From NCBI GenBank assembly GCA_017608995.1, contig JAFCEU010000056.1, positions 1 through 10,296 of the forward strand: a DNA stretch of 10,296 bases, in the 5' to 3' direction. Made by a program: the position numbers and the translations under genes. Under the pieces are notes generated by a model. That model was not told where the DNA came from. It made no database searches and saw nothing but the letters and a program-made list of their open reading frames with translations. The first letter of the stretch is position 1, and every line of letters begins with the position of its first letter. Positions 1 to 6,578 of this stretch are shown here, one piece after another. The stretch comes from Candidatus Iainarchaeum sp. (GTDB taxonomy: Archaea > Iainarchaeota > Iainarchaeia > Iainarchaeales > DTGL01).

Positions 1-196
1 TTCTCGCTTGATAGTCTTTTATAAATGCCTCTATGCTCCTATCATACGTTTTTTCTGCTTCAGTTGAAAAGTAGCATGCTGGCAGTTCATTGTTTTCGCG
101 ATGATGCCTTATACATTCACAGCAGATGCCTTTTCTCGGACAGCCAGGGTATGTGCATGGGCAGCTTTGAATGTTTCTATCTTTTTGACATTCCAT
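1..196 (-). CDS. DUF6485-like Cys-rich small protein (3' part cut off by window edge)
   Basis: The visible 65 residues start at ATG 196-194, four bases after a strong GGGGGTGA ribosome site (208-201). The protein is very Cys-rich, with Cys at 3, 12, 14, 19, 25, 26, 28 and 41, including the motifs CPCTYPGC and GICCEC, followed by HH at 31-32 and LPACYF. This layout matches my memory of the DUF6485 family, short cytosolic proteins of about 65-75 residues found in archaea and anaerobic bacteria; the assignment comes from motif recall, not a search. The Cys/His spacing suggests metal (Zn or Fe-S) binding, which is inference. No signal peptide is present. The end lies outside the window, though if it is a typical member only a few residues are missing. 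It is divergent from the glycerate kinase gene. Its biological role is unknown. Confidence 0.8.
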   Translation of the reverse strand, partial: MECQKDRNIQSCPCTYPGCPRKGICCECIRHHRENNELPACYFSTEAEKTYDRSIEAFIKDYQAR

Positions 197-233
197 AAAA
201 TCACCCCCGACACAAGAAAAGAATAAAAGTGGG

Positions 234-249
234 AAAATATTATATATAG
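234..249. promoter_or_regulatory. AT-rich TATA core in the divergent 76-bp spacer
   Basis: The spacer 197-272 has one AT-only block, AAAATATTATATATA, followed by G. It contains a self-complementary TATATATA, so it could be read on either strand. About 25 bases to the left would put a start near 217, giving a short leader that includes the GGGGGTGA site of the DUF6485-like gene. About 25 bases to the right would put a start near 260-268, beside the GAGGG element (261-265) of the glycerate kinase gene. The bidirectional use is inferred from spacing only. Confidence 0.5.
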
Positions 250-272
250 TTGTTTTGGTAGAGGGATAAATA

Positions 273-1619
273 ATGATTAAAAATTTTCAAGAACTTATTT
301 CTGGCAAACCTTTTAAGGAAGAGCGAAGAAAAGCGCTCTCTATAATGGAAAGCGGTCTGATTGCAGCAGACGCTGGCTCAGCAGTGAAGCGAACCCTTAA
401 GTTTGATGGAAACGCTTTGATTGTTGGAAAAAAGCGAATTGAATTGTCTAGTGAAGGCAAGATTTACGTTGTTGGCGCAGGCAAGGCAAGTGCATCAATG
501 GCTCAAGCCCTTAACCAAATCCTTGGTGAAAGAATCTATAAAGGAATTGTAATTTCCACTTCCGTATACGAAGCAGGCAAGATAGAAGTTGTAAAAGGCA
601 CACATCCGTTACCAAGTGAAACTAATGTAAGAGCCACTGAGAAAATCTTGCAAATTATTGAAAATACTAATGAACAGGACCTTGTGATCGCACTTATAAG
701 CGGTGGTGGAAGCGCTCTGCTTTGCAAGCCCGCAGAAGGACTTTCATTAAAAGACTTAGAAGAGACAAACAAACTTTTGCTTTCTTCAAGCATCGATATA
801 TATGAGATAAATTGCGTGCGAAAGCATCTCTCAGAGGTAAAAGGCGGCAGGCTTGCTGAAAAAGCATTTCCCGCTAACATACTCACTTTGATAGTATCAG
901 ATGTCGTAGGAGATGATATTAGCATAATAGCTTCTGGGCCAACCGCGGGCGATGTTACAACCTACAGAGATGCAATTAAGATACTAAAAAAGCACGGCAT
1001 TTTCGAAAAGGTCCCTGCTGGCGTAAGAAAATACCTTGAAGAAGGCACTTTAGGTAAAAGAAGAGAAACCCCAAAGCCCAGCTACAAACAATTAAAAAAA
1101 GTGAAGAATGTAATTATTCTTAGGAAAGATGATGCGCTGAAAGCGATGGTGAAAAAAGCCAGTGAATTAGGATTGGAACCAATTCTTTTAAGGAAAGAAG
1201 TTTATGGAAACGCAAGGAGTGCAGGTGTAAAACTTATTGAGAAAGCATCTGATGAAAGAAAAAAGGCCGGGAAAAGCATTGCCTTAATTGCTGCTGGTGA
1301 GACAACAGTTGAGGTAAAAGGTAATGGTATAGGCGGTAGAAACCAGGAGATGGTGCTTGCCTCTCTTGAAGAACTCAGCAAAATAGAGCAAGCTATTTTT
1401 ATTGCATTAGATAGCGATGGAAAGGATGGAAGTAGCAATGCTGCTGGTGCTATAGCTGATTCAAGCTCACTTGCGAGAGCAAAAGAATTAGGCTTAGAGC
1501 CAAAAGTGTTTCTTGAAAACAACGATTCCTTTCATTTTTTCGAAAAGCTCAGCGATGCTATTATAACCGGCTTAACTGGCTCCAATGTTGCTGACCTATA
1601 CGTTGTAATTATACCCTAA
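273..1619 (+). CDS. gckA: Glycerate 2-kinase (MOFRL family, GckA/TtuD type)
   Basis: This 448-residue protein has the length and motif order of the glycerate kinases with an N-terminal DUF4147 domain and a C-terminal MOFRL domain. Visible motifs are VGAGKAS (67-73), THPLPSE (110-116), ISGGGSALL (142-150), a conserved NCVRKHLSEVKGGRLAE stretch (180-196), SDVVGDD (209-215) and ASGPTAGD (220-227). In the C-terminal domain there are GGRNQE (about 355-360) and DSDGKDGSSNAAGA (about 379-392). The family phosphorylates D-glycerate with ATP, normally giving 2-phosphoglycerate. That step lets branched or non-phosphorylative Entner-Doudoroff routes and serine or glyoxylate catabolism feed lower glycolysis. 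The enzyme is cytosolic. The ATG is preceded by GAGGG at 261-265. The gene stands alone: DUF6485 diverges upstream and the tRNA converges downstream. All family motifs I can recall are intact. Which hydroxyl is phosphorylated cannot be read from the sequence. Confidence 0.93.
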   Translation: MIKNFQELISGKPFKEERRKALSIMESGLIAADAGSAVKRTLKFDGNALIVGKKRIELSSEGKIYVVGAGKASASMAQALNQILGERIYKGIVISTSVYEAGKIEVVKGTHPLPSETNVRATEKILQIIENTNEQDLVIALISGGGSALLCKPAEGLSLKDLEETNKLLLSSSIDIYEINCVRKHLSEVKGGRLAEKAFPANILTLIVSDVVGDDISIIASGPTAGDVTTYRDAIKILKKHGIFEKVPAGVRKYLEEGTLGKRRETPKPSYKQLKKVKNVIILRKDDALKAMVKKASELGLEPILLRKEVYGNARSAGVKLIEKASDERKKAGKSIALIAAGETTVEVKGNGIGGRNQEMVLASLEELSKIEQAIFIALDSDGKDGSSNAAGAIADSSSLARAKELGLEPKVFLENNDSFHFFEKLSDAIITGLTGSNVADLYVVIIP

Positions 1620-1637
1620 TTTAGAACAAATAGTTAG

Positions 1638-1721
1638 TGCACGGGAGCGGATTCGAACCGCTGAAGGCACTAAGCCACAGGGTCCTAAACCCTGCCCCTT
1701 TGGCCACTCGGGCACCCGTGC
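1638..1721 (-). tRNA. tRNA-Leu, anticodon UAG
   Basis: On the minus strand the sequence folds as a class II tRNA. The acceptor stem is GCACGGG (1721-1715) paired with CCCGTGC (1645-1639), followed by discriminator A at 1638. The D-arm includes CCCGAGTGGCC. The anticodon stem CAGGG/CCCTG closes the loop TTTAGGA, with anticodon TAG at 1687-1685. A long variable arm with a GGC/GCC stem precedes the T-arm AGCGG-TTCGAAT-CCGCT. The long variable arm, A73 and UAG anticodon identify tRNA-Leu reading CUA and related CUN codons. CCA is not encoded (the next bases are CTA). I see no intron. A weak TATA-like stretch lies upstream at about 1731-1746. Confidence 0.96.
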
Positions 1722-1756
1722 TTTTAAAGCTATAATAATCTATACTGAAACCTTTT

Positions 1757-1765
1757 TTAAAAAAA
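1757..1765 (-). terminator. T-rich tract after the PadR gene
   Basis: Twelve to twenty bases past the PadR stop codon the minus strand runs through a T7 tract (1765-1759). Archaeal RNA polymerase stops at oligo-T tracts, so this probably ends the PadR transcript before the tRNA-Leu gene. There is no strong GC hairpin. Confidence 0.45.
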
Positions 1766-1777
1766 GATAGGTTGATT

Positions 1778-2287
1778 TTATTTTGTTGCATGCTCGATTT
1801 CCTTCGCAAACCTGAGAATGGTTTCCTTCAGTTTTTCGCATTTCTCTTCGCTAAGTTCGTTTTTGCTTATTTTTTTAGCCACTTTTAAGAATGCATTTCT
1901 CAACGCAGCTAGCTCTTTTGTAGCACCTATTTTTTCAAGCGAGTTCAGTATCTTTTCCTTTATTTTTCCCTCATGCTTAAGAAGGTTTTCAAGAACTGCC
2001 CTGCGCTTTTCCAGTATTTTTAATCTTTCCTTACCTTTTTTAGTTATTGAATAGACCTTTACAATCCTGTTTCCATGCTTTTCAACTGAGCTTTCTATGA
2101 GCCCTTCTTTTTCAAGTTTTTTCAGCATAGGGTATATCGAACCAAAGCTGGGTTTCCACTCTTTATTTGTAGCTTCGTAGCAAGTGTTTATTATTGCATA
2201 TCCATACATCTTTTTTTTGTTTATGGTTTTCAGGACAAAATAACGCAGATGTCCTCTAAATAATAGACTTGCTAAACGGTCTTTCAC
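1778..2287 (-). CDS. PadR-family transcriptional regulator
   Basis: The 169-residue protein has a PadR winged helix-turn-helix at about 10-85. Characteristic stretches are HLRYFVLKTINKKKMYGYAI (an N-terminal helix leading into the HTH), KPSFGSIYPMLKKLEKEGLI (recognition helix and wing entry), and VYSITKKGKERL (end of the wing). Residues from about 88 to the end are rich in Lys, Glu and Leu and look like the long helical C-terminal dimerisation region of the family. The start is GTG 2287-2285. No ribosome site precedes it, but a TATA element lies about 25 bases upstream, so a leaderless transcript starting at the GTG is likely. It diverges from the CARDB/ABC transporter operon, and PadR proteins commonly repress an adjacent transporter in response to a small molecule. 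Control of that operon and of itself through the palindrome at 2291-2309 is inferred. The ligand is unknown. Confidence 0.92.
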   Translation of the reverse strand: MKDRLASLLFRGHLRYFVLKTINKKKMYGYAIINTCYEATNKEWKPSFGSIYPMLKKLEKEGLIESSVEKHGNRIVKVYSITKKGKERLKILEKRRAVLENLLKHEGKIKEKILNSLEKIGATKELAALRNAFLKVAKKISKNELSEEKCEKLKETILRFAKEIEHATK

Positions 2288-2290
2288 AAG

Positions 2291-2309
2291 TATATCGGAA
2301 TGCGATATA
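2291..2309. promoter_or_regulatory. Perfect palindrome, candidate PadR operator
   Basis: TATATCG (2291-2297) and CGATATA (2303-2309) form a perfect 7-bp inverted repeat around the spacer GAATG. It lies between the leftward GTG start of the PadR gene and the shared TATA region. A dimer bound here would cover the space between TATA box and start point of the PadR promoter, and would touch the upstream (BRE) edge of the rightward promoter. Position and symmetry are seen; operator function is inferred. Confidence 0.6.
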
Positions 2310-2320
2310 TTTAAAAATAT
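2305..2320. promoter_or_regulatory. Shared divergent TATA region
   Basis: The block ATATATTTAAAAATAT can serve as a TATA box in both directions. Measured from its centre near 2312, about 25 bases leftward falls on the PadR GTG codon (2287). About 25 bases rightward falls near 2337, giving a leader of about 15 bases that carries the GAGTGG element before ATG 2352. Assignment rests on archaeal promoter spacing. Confidence 0.55.
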
Positions 2321-2351
2321 TCGTTGCTTTTTTATTTTGAGAGTGGTTTTT

Positions 2352-3572
2352 ATGAAATGGTTTAGTGTTTTGGCTGTGTTATTTATTTTGCCCTTTGTAT
2401 TTGGTGGTGTTCATTCTGCAAACACAGATGTTTACTATCTTTTAGATATTGATTCCACTGTGCAAAAGCCTGCTACAATTTATCCCGGGGATCAAATAAA
2501 CTTAGCTGTAACAATAATTAATAATGGCAGATATATTGATGCTCGCGACATAAATTTAGAACTTTCACTGCCTGAAGGTTTTTCACCCATTGATATTGAA
2601 AAATCGCTCGAGGTAATAAAACCTAAGGAGAAAGAAACAGTTGTTTTTCGCTTTATTTCATCAAAAAACGTGGCTTCTGGAACGTATAATCTCTCTTTAA
2701 AGCTCACGTACAAAAATAAAGAAGATGTTGTTTCAGAAACAAAGTATCTAAGCGTGGTCATTTCTGATCTTTATAAGATTTCTCTATCTAACCTGCGGGT
2801 TTCGAATTATTTTCCACACATAGGCGAGATAATTACTGTTACCGCAGATGTTAAAAATACTGGCTCCTTAGAGGCGCGCAACGTTTCTGTTGATTTCTCG
2901 ATGGTCGATTCTAGTGATTTTTCTGGTTTTATAGTTCTTTCAGATACTCATCAAGAACTCGGCAATTTGTCAGCAGGAGCTTCTAAAACCGTAGCCTTTA
3001 AATTAAAAGCAAGCGATAATGCCAAGCCAGGCGTTTATACCTTTAGTTTAGAGGCAGAATGCCTCGATTGTAGCGAATCACAGGAGCAAAAATTCTCAAT
3101 CCACTTATATGGCAAACCAGACCTCATAATTTCAGGCATTGATTATGCGATAAGCGGCAGAGATGATAAAAAGATTGTTCAGGGCGACAAGATTTCAATC
3201 TCTGTGCAGCTTGACAACCTTGGCAAGGAAGATGCCAAAAGCGTGGTTGTCTATTTAGAAACAGATGATTCGCTGATAGGTTCAAAGCGCTCATATGTAG
3301 GTGAGATAGAAAGCGACGATTCCGGTTCAGCAATATTTGATTTAATAGTTTCGGAAAACGCGCCGGTAGGCTATCACGAGGTAAAAATAAAAATTACTTA
3401 TTTAGATGAGCTCCAAAGAGAGCAAACATTGCAACATAGCTACAAATTATATGTGTTCAAAGCGCCAGAGCCAAGCCCCTATTTGCATTATGTTTTCATA
3501 ATCATAATTCTAATTTTAGTTTATTTCATACTTAAGGTAATAATAAGACAGCTCGCTATAAGAAAGCTTTAA
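2352..3572 (+). CDS. Secreted, membrane-anchored protein with three CARDB-like domains (COG1361-like)
   Basis: I prefer ATG 2352 to the in-frame TTG 2337 and GTG 2343, because GAGTGG sits just before it and it begins directly with a signal peptide: MKW, then a hydrophobic run ending near GGVHSA. This gives 406 residues. Three beta-rich repeats of about 110 residues follow. Each has a CARDB-like pattern: a bounded start (YPGDQ, HIGEI, VQGDK), a central NNG/NTG/NLG turn followed by DARD, EARN or DAKS, and a closing GTY, GVY or GYH strand. The C-terminus has one transmembrane helix (FIIIILILVYFILKVII) and a short basic tail. The protein is thus probably outside the cell, anchored in the cytoplasmic membrane. 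Its stop is one base from the next gene's GTG, so it very likely works with the ABC transporter. It could be a substrate-binding or scaffold subunit standing in for a MacA adaptor, which is inference. The molecular function is unknown. Confidence 0.85.
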   Translation: MKWFSVLAVLFILPFVFGGVHSANTDVYYLLDIDSTVQKPATIYPGDQINLAVTIINNGRYIDARDINLELSLPEGFSPIDIEKSLEVIKPKEKETVVFRFISSKNVASGTYNLSLKLTYKNKEDVVSETKYLSVVISDLYKISLSNLRVSNYFPHIGEIITVTADVKNTGSLEARNVSVDFSMVDSSDFSGFIVLSDTHQELGNLSAGASKTVAFKLKASDNAKPGVYTFSLEAECLDCSESQEQKFSIHLYGKPDLIISGIDYAISGRDDKKIVQGDKISISVQLDNLGKEDAKSVVVYLETDDSLIGSKRSYVGEIESDDSGSAIFDLIVSENAPVGYHEVKIKITYLDELQREQTLQHSYKLYVFKAPEPSPYLHYVFIIIILILVYFILKVIIRQLAIRKL

Positions 3573-3573
3573 T

Positions 3574-4674
3574 GTGGCTGAAATGTTGAAATTAGCATTT
3601 CTCAACCTTTTTAGGAGAAAAAGCAGAACGTTTCTTGCAGTAGTCGGTATTGTGATAGGCATCACGGCACTCATTGCTTTAAATGCGGTTGTTGATGGTA
3701 TCTACAATGAGATCGACACCGTTATAGGCTCGTTCCAAGCGATTATGGTAATGGAAAAAGGGTCAATGGACCAAACGCTTTCTAAGCTTGATGAATCTTT
3801 AAGGGCAAAGATAGAATCCATTCAAGGTGTTCGCGTGGTTGTGCCTGAGGTTTGGATTTTGCCCCAAACAGTTGAGGGCAAGACACTTGCACTTTCACAA
3901 TCTTTAATTCCCCCCACAATTTATGGCGTTGATATTTCTGCATACAGAAAGCTCAGAGGCAACGGCTGGATTGGGGAGCTGGAAAAAGGCGAGATGCTTA
4001 ATAGCAACGATAAGTACGCGGTGCTTATGGGCAAATCGCTTGCTGACGATATGCATAAATTTATTGGTTCTTCAATAAAGCTAAATGGCCAGAAATTTAG
4101 GGTAAAAGGAATTGTCAGTTCAGAGTCAGAGCTTCTTGGCAACTTAATTATTATGGATATTGATACCGCTCGTGAGATAGGCGGATTCCCCAAAGACAAA
4201 GTATCATCCTTTTATGTTGAGGTGATTGATCCTACAGAGGATAGAAAGGTTGCAAAGAAAATAAATTTTGCTTTAGGGTCAGAAGTTGAGGCAAATACTG
4301 CAAGTGATTTTTCGGAGATGTTTGCAGGCGTTATGGAAAATTTTAGATTAGCTGCCTTGGCAATAGCATTGATATCTGCCTTTGTTGCAGCAATAGGAAT
4401 AATAAATACTATTCTAATGAGCGTAATGGAGCGCTATAGAGAAATAGGCACTTTAAAAGCAACAGGCTGGGGAATAATCGGCGGAATAATAGGGATTTTA
4501 TTTGGAACAGCGCTATCCTTATACATTCCTGCATTTGGAATACCCACTCTAATAAAGTTAGAGCCTGTTCTGTATGCGTTCTTATTTGCCTTTTTTGTTG
4601 GTGTTGTCGCTGGTTTGTATCCAGCATATCGTGCATCAAAGCTTGATCCAGTGGAGGCGATGAGGGGTGCCTAA
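3574..4674 (+). CDS. MacB/LolC-like ABC transporter permease, with a short internal deletion
   Basis: The 366-residue protein has the MacB/FtsX-type plan. One N-terminal membrane helix (about 20-40) is followed by a large external domain (about 45-250) and three C-terminal helices: about 254-278, then about 300-322, and about 331-352 with VGVVAGLYPAYRASKLDPVEAM. The loop after the second helix has the family motif MERYREIGTLKATGW (W at 299). Relative to its paralogue downstream, exactly 16 residues (48 nt) are missing right after this motif, where family members normally continue with a conserved ATN-type coupling segment and the start of the third helix. The reading frame is kept. Start GTG 3574 lies one base after the upstream stop. 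ATG 3583 (MLKLAF) is an alternative that matches the paralogue's start. It overlaps the ATPase gene by 8 bases. Likely role: one half of a mechanotransmitting or lipoprotein/peptide-export ABC complex; substrate unknown. Confidence 0.88.
   Translation: MAEMLKLAFLNLFRRKSRTFLAVVGIVIGITALIALNAVVDGIYNEIDTVIGSFQAIMVMEKGSMDQTLSKLDESLRAKIESIQGVRVVVPEVWILPQTVEGKTLALSQSLIPPTIYGVDISAYRKLRGNGWIGELEKGEMLNSNDKYAVLMGKSLADDMHKFIGSSIKLNGQKFRVKGIVSSESELLGNLIIMDIDTAREIGGFPKDKVSSFYVEVIDPTEDRKVAKKINFALGSEVEANTASDFSEMFAGVMENFRLAALAIALISAFVAAIGIINTILMSVMERYREIGTLKATGWGIIGGIIGILFGTALSLYIPAFGIPTLIKLEPVLYAFLFAFFVGVVAGLYPAYRASKLDPVEAMRGA
4417..4471 (+). repeat. 55-bp exact repeat, copy 1 (first permease gene)
   Basis: These 55 bases are identical to 6186-6240 in the second permease gene, including all synonymous positions, whereas the coding sequence on either side differs. 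They encode the loop from MSVMERYREIG to KATGW. The 16-residue gap of this permease begins at the right end of the repeat. Confidence 0.9.
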
Positions 4675-5353
4675 ACAAAATATAATTGAACTGAAAGATG
4701 TTGTTAAAGAATACAGATTAGGAAAAACTATTGTTAGAGCATTGCAGGGAGTTTCTCTTGAGATAAAAAGAGGTGACTTTGCAATTGTTGCTGGTCCAAG
4801 TGGTTCTGGTAAAAGTACTCTGCTGCATATTATGGGTGCTCTCGATAGGCCAACATCTGGTAAGGTATTTATAGCAGGCAAAGATATTAGCTTGCTTGAT
4901 GATTGGGGCTTAGCAATGCTTCGAAGAAAAACTGTGGGTTTTGTTTTTCAAACATTCAACCTTGTTCCAACTTTGAATGCTCTTGAAAACGTTATGCTCC
5001 CCCTTGAGCCTACCAGCATAGATGATATAGAAAAAATCAAAAGAGCTAAAGAGTTGCTTAAGCTTGTTGGATTGGAACATAGAATGCTTCATAAACCTAT
5101 GGAGCTAAGTGGGGGTGAAAGGCAAAGAGTTGCCATTGCAAGAGCACTCATAAACAATCCTGAGATTGTGCTTGCGGATGAGCCAACTGGCAACTTGGAT
5201 ACCAAAACTGGCTTACAAATAGTAGAGGCGATGAGAAAACTGAATATAGAGGAAAAGAAAACGTTTGTTGTTGTTACGCACGATCTTTCCCTTTTAAAAT
5301 ATGGCAATAAGCACATCTATCTTAGAGACGGCCTCATAGAAAAAATAAGGTGA
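4667..5353 (+). CDS. ABC transporter ATP-binding protein, LolD/MacB type
   Basis: This complete 228-residue ABC ATPase has Walker A GPSGSGKST (43-51), Q-loop FVFQTFNLVPTLNALENV (Q95), signature LSGGERQRVAIARAL (147-161), Walker B IVLADE (167-172), D-loop GNLD (175-178) and H-loop VVTHD (H205). The phrases LVPTLNALENV and ADEPTGNLD are typical of the LolD/MacB/FtsE branch, which works with MacB-type permeases by driving movement of their external domains rather than classic transport. It begins at GTG 4667, overlapping the first permease's end by 8 bases with a purine-rich GGAGG upstream, so translation is probably coupled. Its stop TGA sits inside the AAGGTGA ribosome site of the next gene. 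All catalytic motifs are intact. It is cytosolic and would pair with the two adjacent permeases. Confidence 0.95.
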   Translation: MPKQNIIELKDVVKEYRLGKTIVRALQGVSLEIKRGDFAIVAGPSGSGKSTLLHIMGALDRPTSGKVFIAGKDISLLDDWGLAMLRRKTVGFVFQTFNLVPTLNALENVMLPLEPTSIDDIEKIKRAKELLKLVGLEHRMLHKPMELSGGERQRVAIARALINNPEIVLADEPTGNLDTKTGLQIVEAMRKLNIEEKKTFVVVTHDLSLLKYGNKHIYLRDGLIEKIR

Positions 5354-5357
5354 TTGT

Positions 5358-6477
5358 TTGCTCAAGCTTGCTTTTTCAAATCTTTGGAGAAGAAAATTGA
5401 GAACCCTTCTTTCCGTTTTTATGGTAGTAGTGGGCGTAGCCGCAATAATAACCTTAACTTCCTTAGCTGATGGGGTTTTTATGGATGTGAAGTCAGCAGT
5501 TGCGCAAGTTCAAGGCATAATTGTCTTCCAGCAAAATCCCTATGGGCCACTGTTTTCTCAGATTGACGAGAGTTATATTCAGAAGATAGAACAAATAACT
5601 GGGGTTAAGAAAGTGCATCCCGCGATAATCCAGCCAGCAAGAGAGATTGATGGCAAGCCTTTCACCTATAGCGCAAACTCAATAGTGAGGCTTATAGGTT
5701 CTAGATTTGAGAGCATTCAAGATAAGATAACGGTAATACGCGCTGAGATTGTTGAAGGCCGCAGTCTTAAAGCGAGCGATAGGGGCAAAGTTATCATTGG
5801 TACAGAAATTAAAGAGCAATATAATAAATTTGTTGGAAATAAAATTAAGATAAATGGCAAAACCTTTGAGATAGTTGGAGTTTATAGGACTGGCTCAAAG
5901 TATTTGAATAGAGGAATTCTTCTACAGCTTGATGATATGCGCGAACTTATAAGCTTTCCGAAAAACAAAGTTGCACAGCTAAACGTTGAACTCGAGAATC
6001 CTGATGAAGCCAATAAAATCGCAAAGCTTATACAATTCAAGCTCGGTAATAAGTTTAAAGTAATAAACTCAACACAATTTGCTGAATCACTTGCAAATAT
6101 ATTGGGCGACTTGCGTCTTTTCGTTTTAGCTGTAGCTTCTCTTGCAGCAATAGTTGCCGCAATAGGTATATTGAACACCATGTTGATGAGCGTAATGGAG
6201 CGCTATAGAGAAATAGGCACTTTAAAAGCAACAGGCTGGGCTAATACAAATATAATGCAAATGATACTCTACGAATCCACATTCATCGGAATAATCGGCA
6301 TTTGGGGTAGCTGTCTCAAACCTCGTTTCGTTGCAGATAGGTATATCTACGTTTGTTTCAGCGGAGCTTCTTGGTGAATCATTCTTGTTTGCTTTAGTTA
6401 TTGGTGTTGTCGCTGGCTTGTACCCGGCGTGGAAAGCAAGCAGGTTTGATCCTATTGAAGCACTGCGGGCAGAATAA
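5358..6477 (+). pseudogene. Second MacB/LolC-like ABC permease, frameshifted near 6300
   Basis: The start is TTG 5358 (MLKLAFSNLWRRK), just after AAGGTGA. Residues 1 to about 314 follow the same plan as the upstream permease: a first helix at about 14-36, an external domain, a second helix at about 252-278, and KATGW ending at residue 294. This copy keeps the coupling segment ANTNIMQMILYESTFI that the first permease lacks. Near 6296-6306 the frame breaks: the original frame continues without membrane character and stops at 6375-6377. The frame shifted by one base continues from 6301 to TAA 6475-6477. It gives 58 residues that match the paralogue: a third-helix start at FGVAVSN, then VIGVVAGLYPAWKASRFDPIEALRAE. 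The repaired length is about 372 residues. Comparison with the first gene (ATTTTATTTGG there, ATTTGG here) suggests a 5-base deletion between ATTT repeats; one inserted base is the alternative. It may be a true mutation or a sequencing error. Confidence 0.88.
6186..6240 (+). repeat. 55-bp exact repeat, copy 2 (second permease gene)
   Basis: This is identical over 55 bases to 4417-4471, with mismatches immediately outside both ends. A shorter identical block of 16 bases also exists between 4598-4613 and 6401-6416. Such local perfect identity between otherwise diverged paralogues points to gene conversion or to an assembly effect. Confidence 0.9.
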
Positions 6478-6485
6478 ATATGCAA

Positions 6486-6492
6486 TTTTTTT
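6486..6492 (+). terminator. T7 tract ending the transporter operon
   Basis: A run of seven T residues starts 8 bases after the restored stop codon of the second permease. Oligo-T is sufficient for termination by archaeal RNA polymerase. No GC hairpin precedes it. Confidence 0.45.
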
Positions 6493-6516
6493 CATATGAT
6501 AAACTTTTCATATGAT
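6489..6516. repeat. 12-bp direct repeat, TTTTCATATGAT x2
   Basis: TTTTCATATGAT occurs at 6489-6500 and 6505-6516, a period of 16 bases, and each copy contains the palindrome CATATG. It lies between the transporter operon and the promoter of the Lys-rich gene. It may be a paired binding site or chance in AT-rich DNA. Confidence 0.4.
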
Positions 6517-6549
6517 TTTCTCTTTCGGCTGAAAAATAACTAATAGAAA

Positions 6550-6562
6550 AAAATAAATATAA
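6550..6562 (+). promoter_or_regulatory. Archaeal promoter (BRE/TATA) for the Lys-rich gene
   Basis: A purine-rich GAAAAAA run leads into AAATAAATATAA. A start about 25 bases downstream would fall near 6582, giving a leader of about 45 bases with the ribosome site GGGGTGA at 6612-6618. The call rests on composition and spacing. Confidence 0.5.
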
Positions 6563-6578
6563 GTTCGTAGTTGTTATA

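Noticed and set aside
790..805. Partial match to the PadR palindrome (ATCGATATATATG) inside the glycerate kinase gene
   Set aside because: Only one half-site is present with no matching second arm, and it lies within conserved coding sequence.
1621..1809. 62-codon leftward open frame
   Set aside because: It runs through the tRNA-Leu gene and into the PadR 3' region, and has no protein family features.
3124..5316. Leftward open frames of 60-92 codons opposite the transporter operon
   Set aside because: All lie antisense to genes with clear family motifs, and their translations show no domain.
6291..6310. Programmed ribosomal frameshifting in the second permease
   Set aside because: There is no X-XXY-YYZ type slippery heptamer or evident downstream structure, and the paralogue suggests a simple small deletion. 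A decayed gene or sequencing error is more likely.
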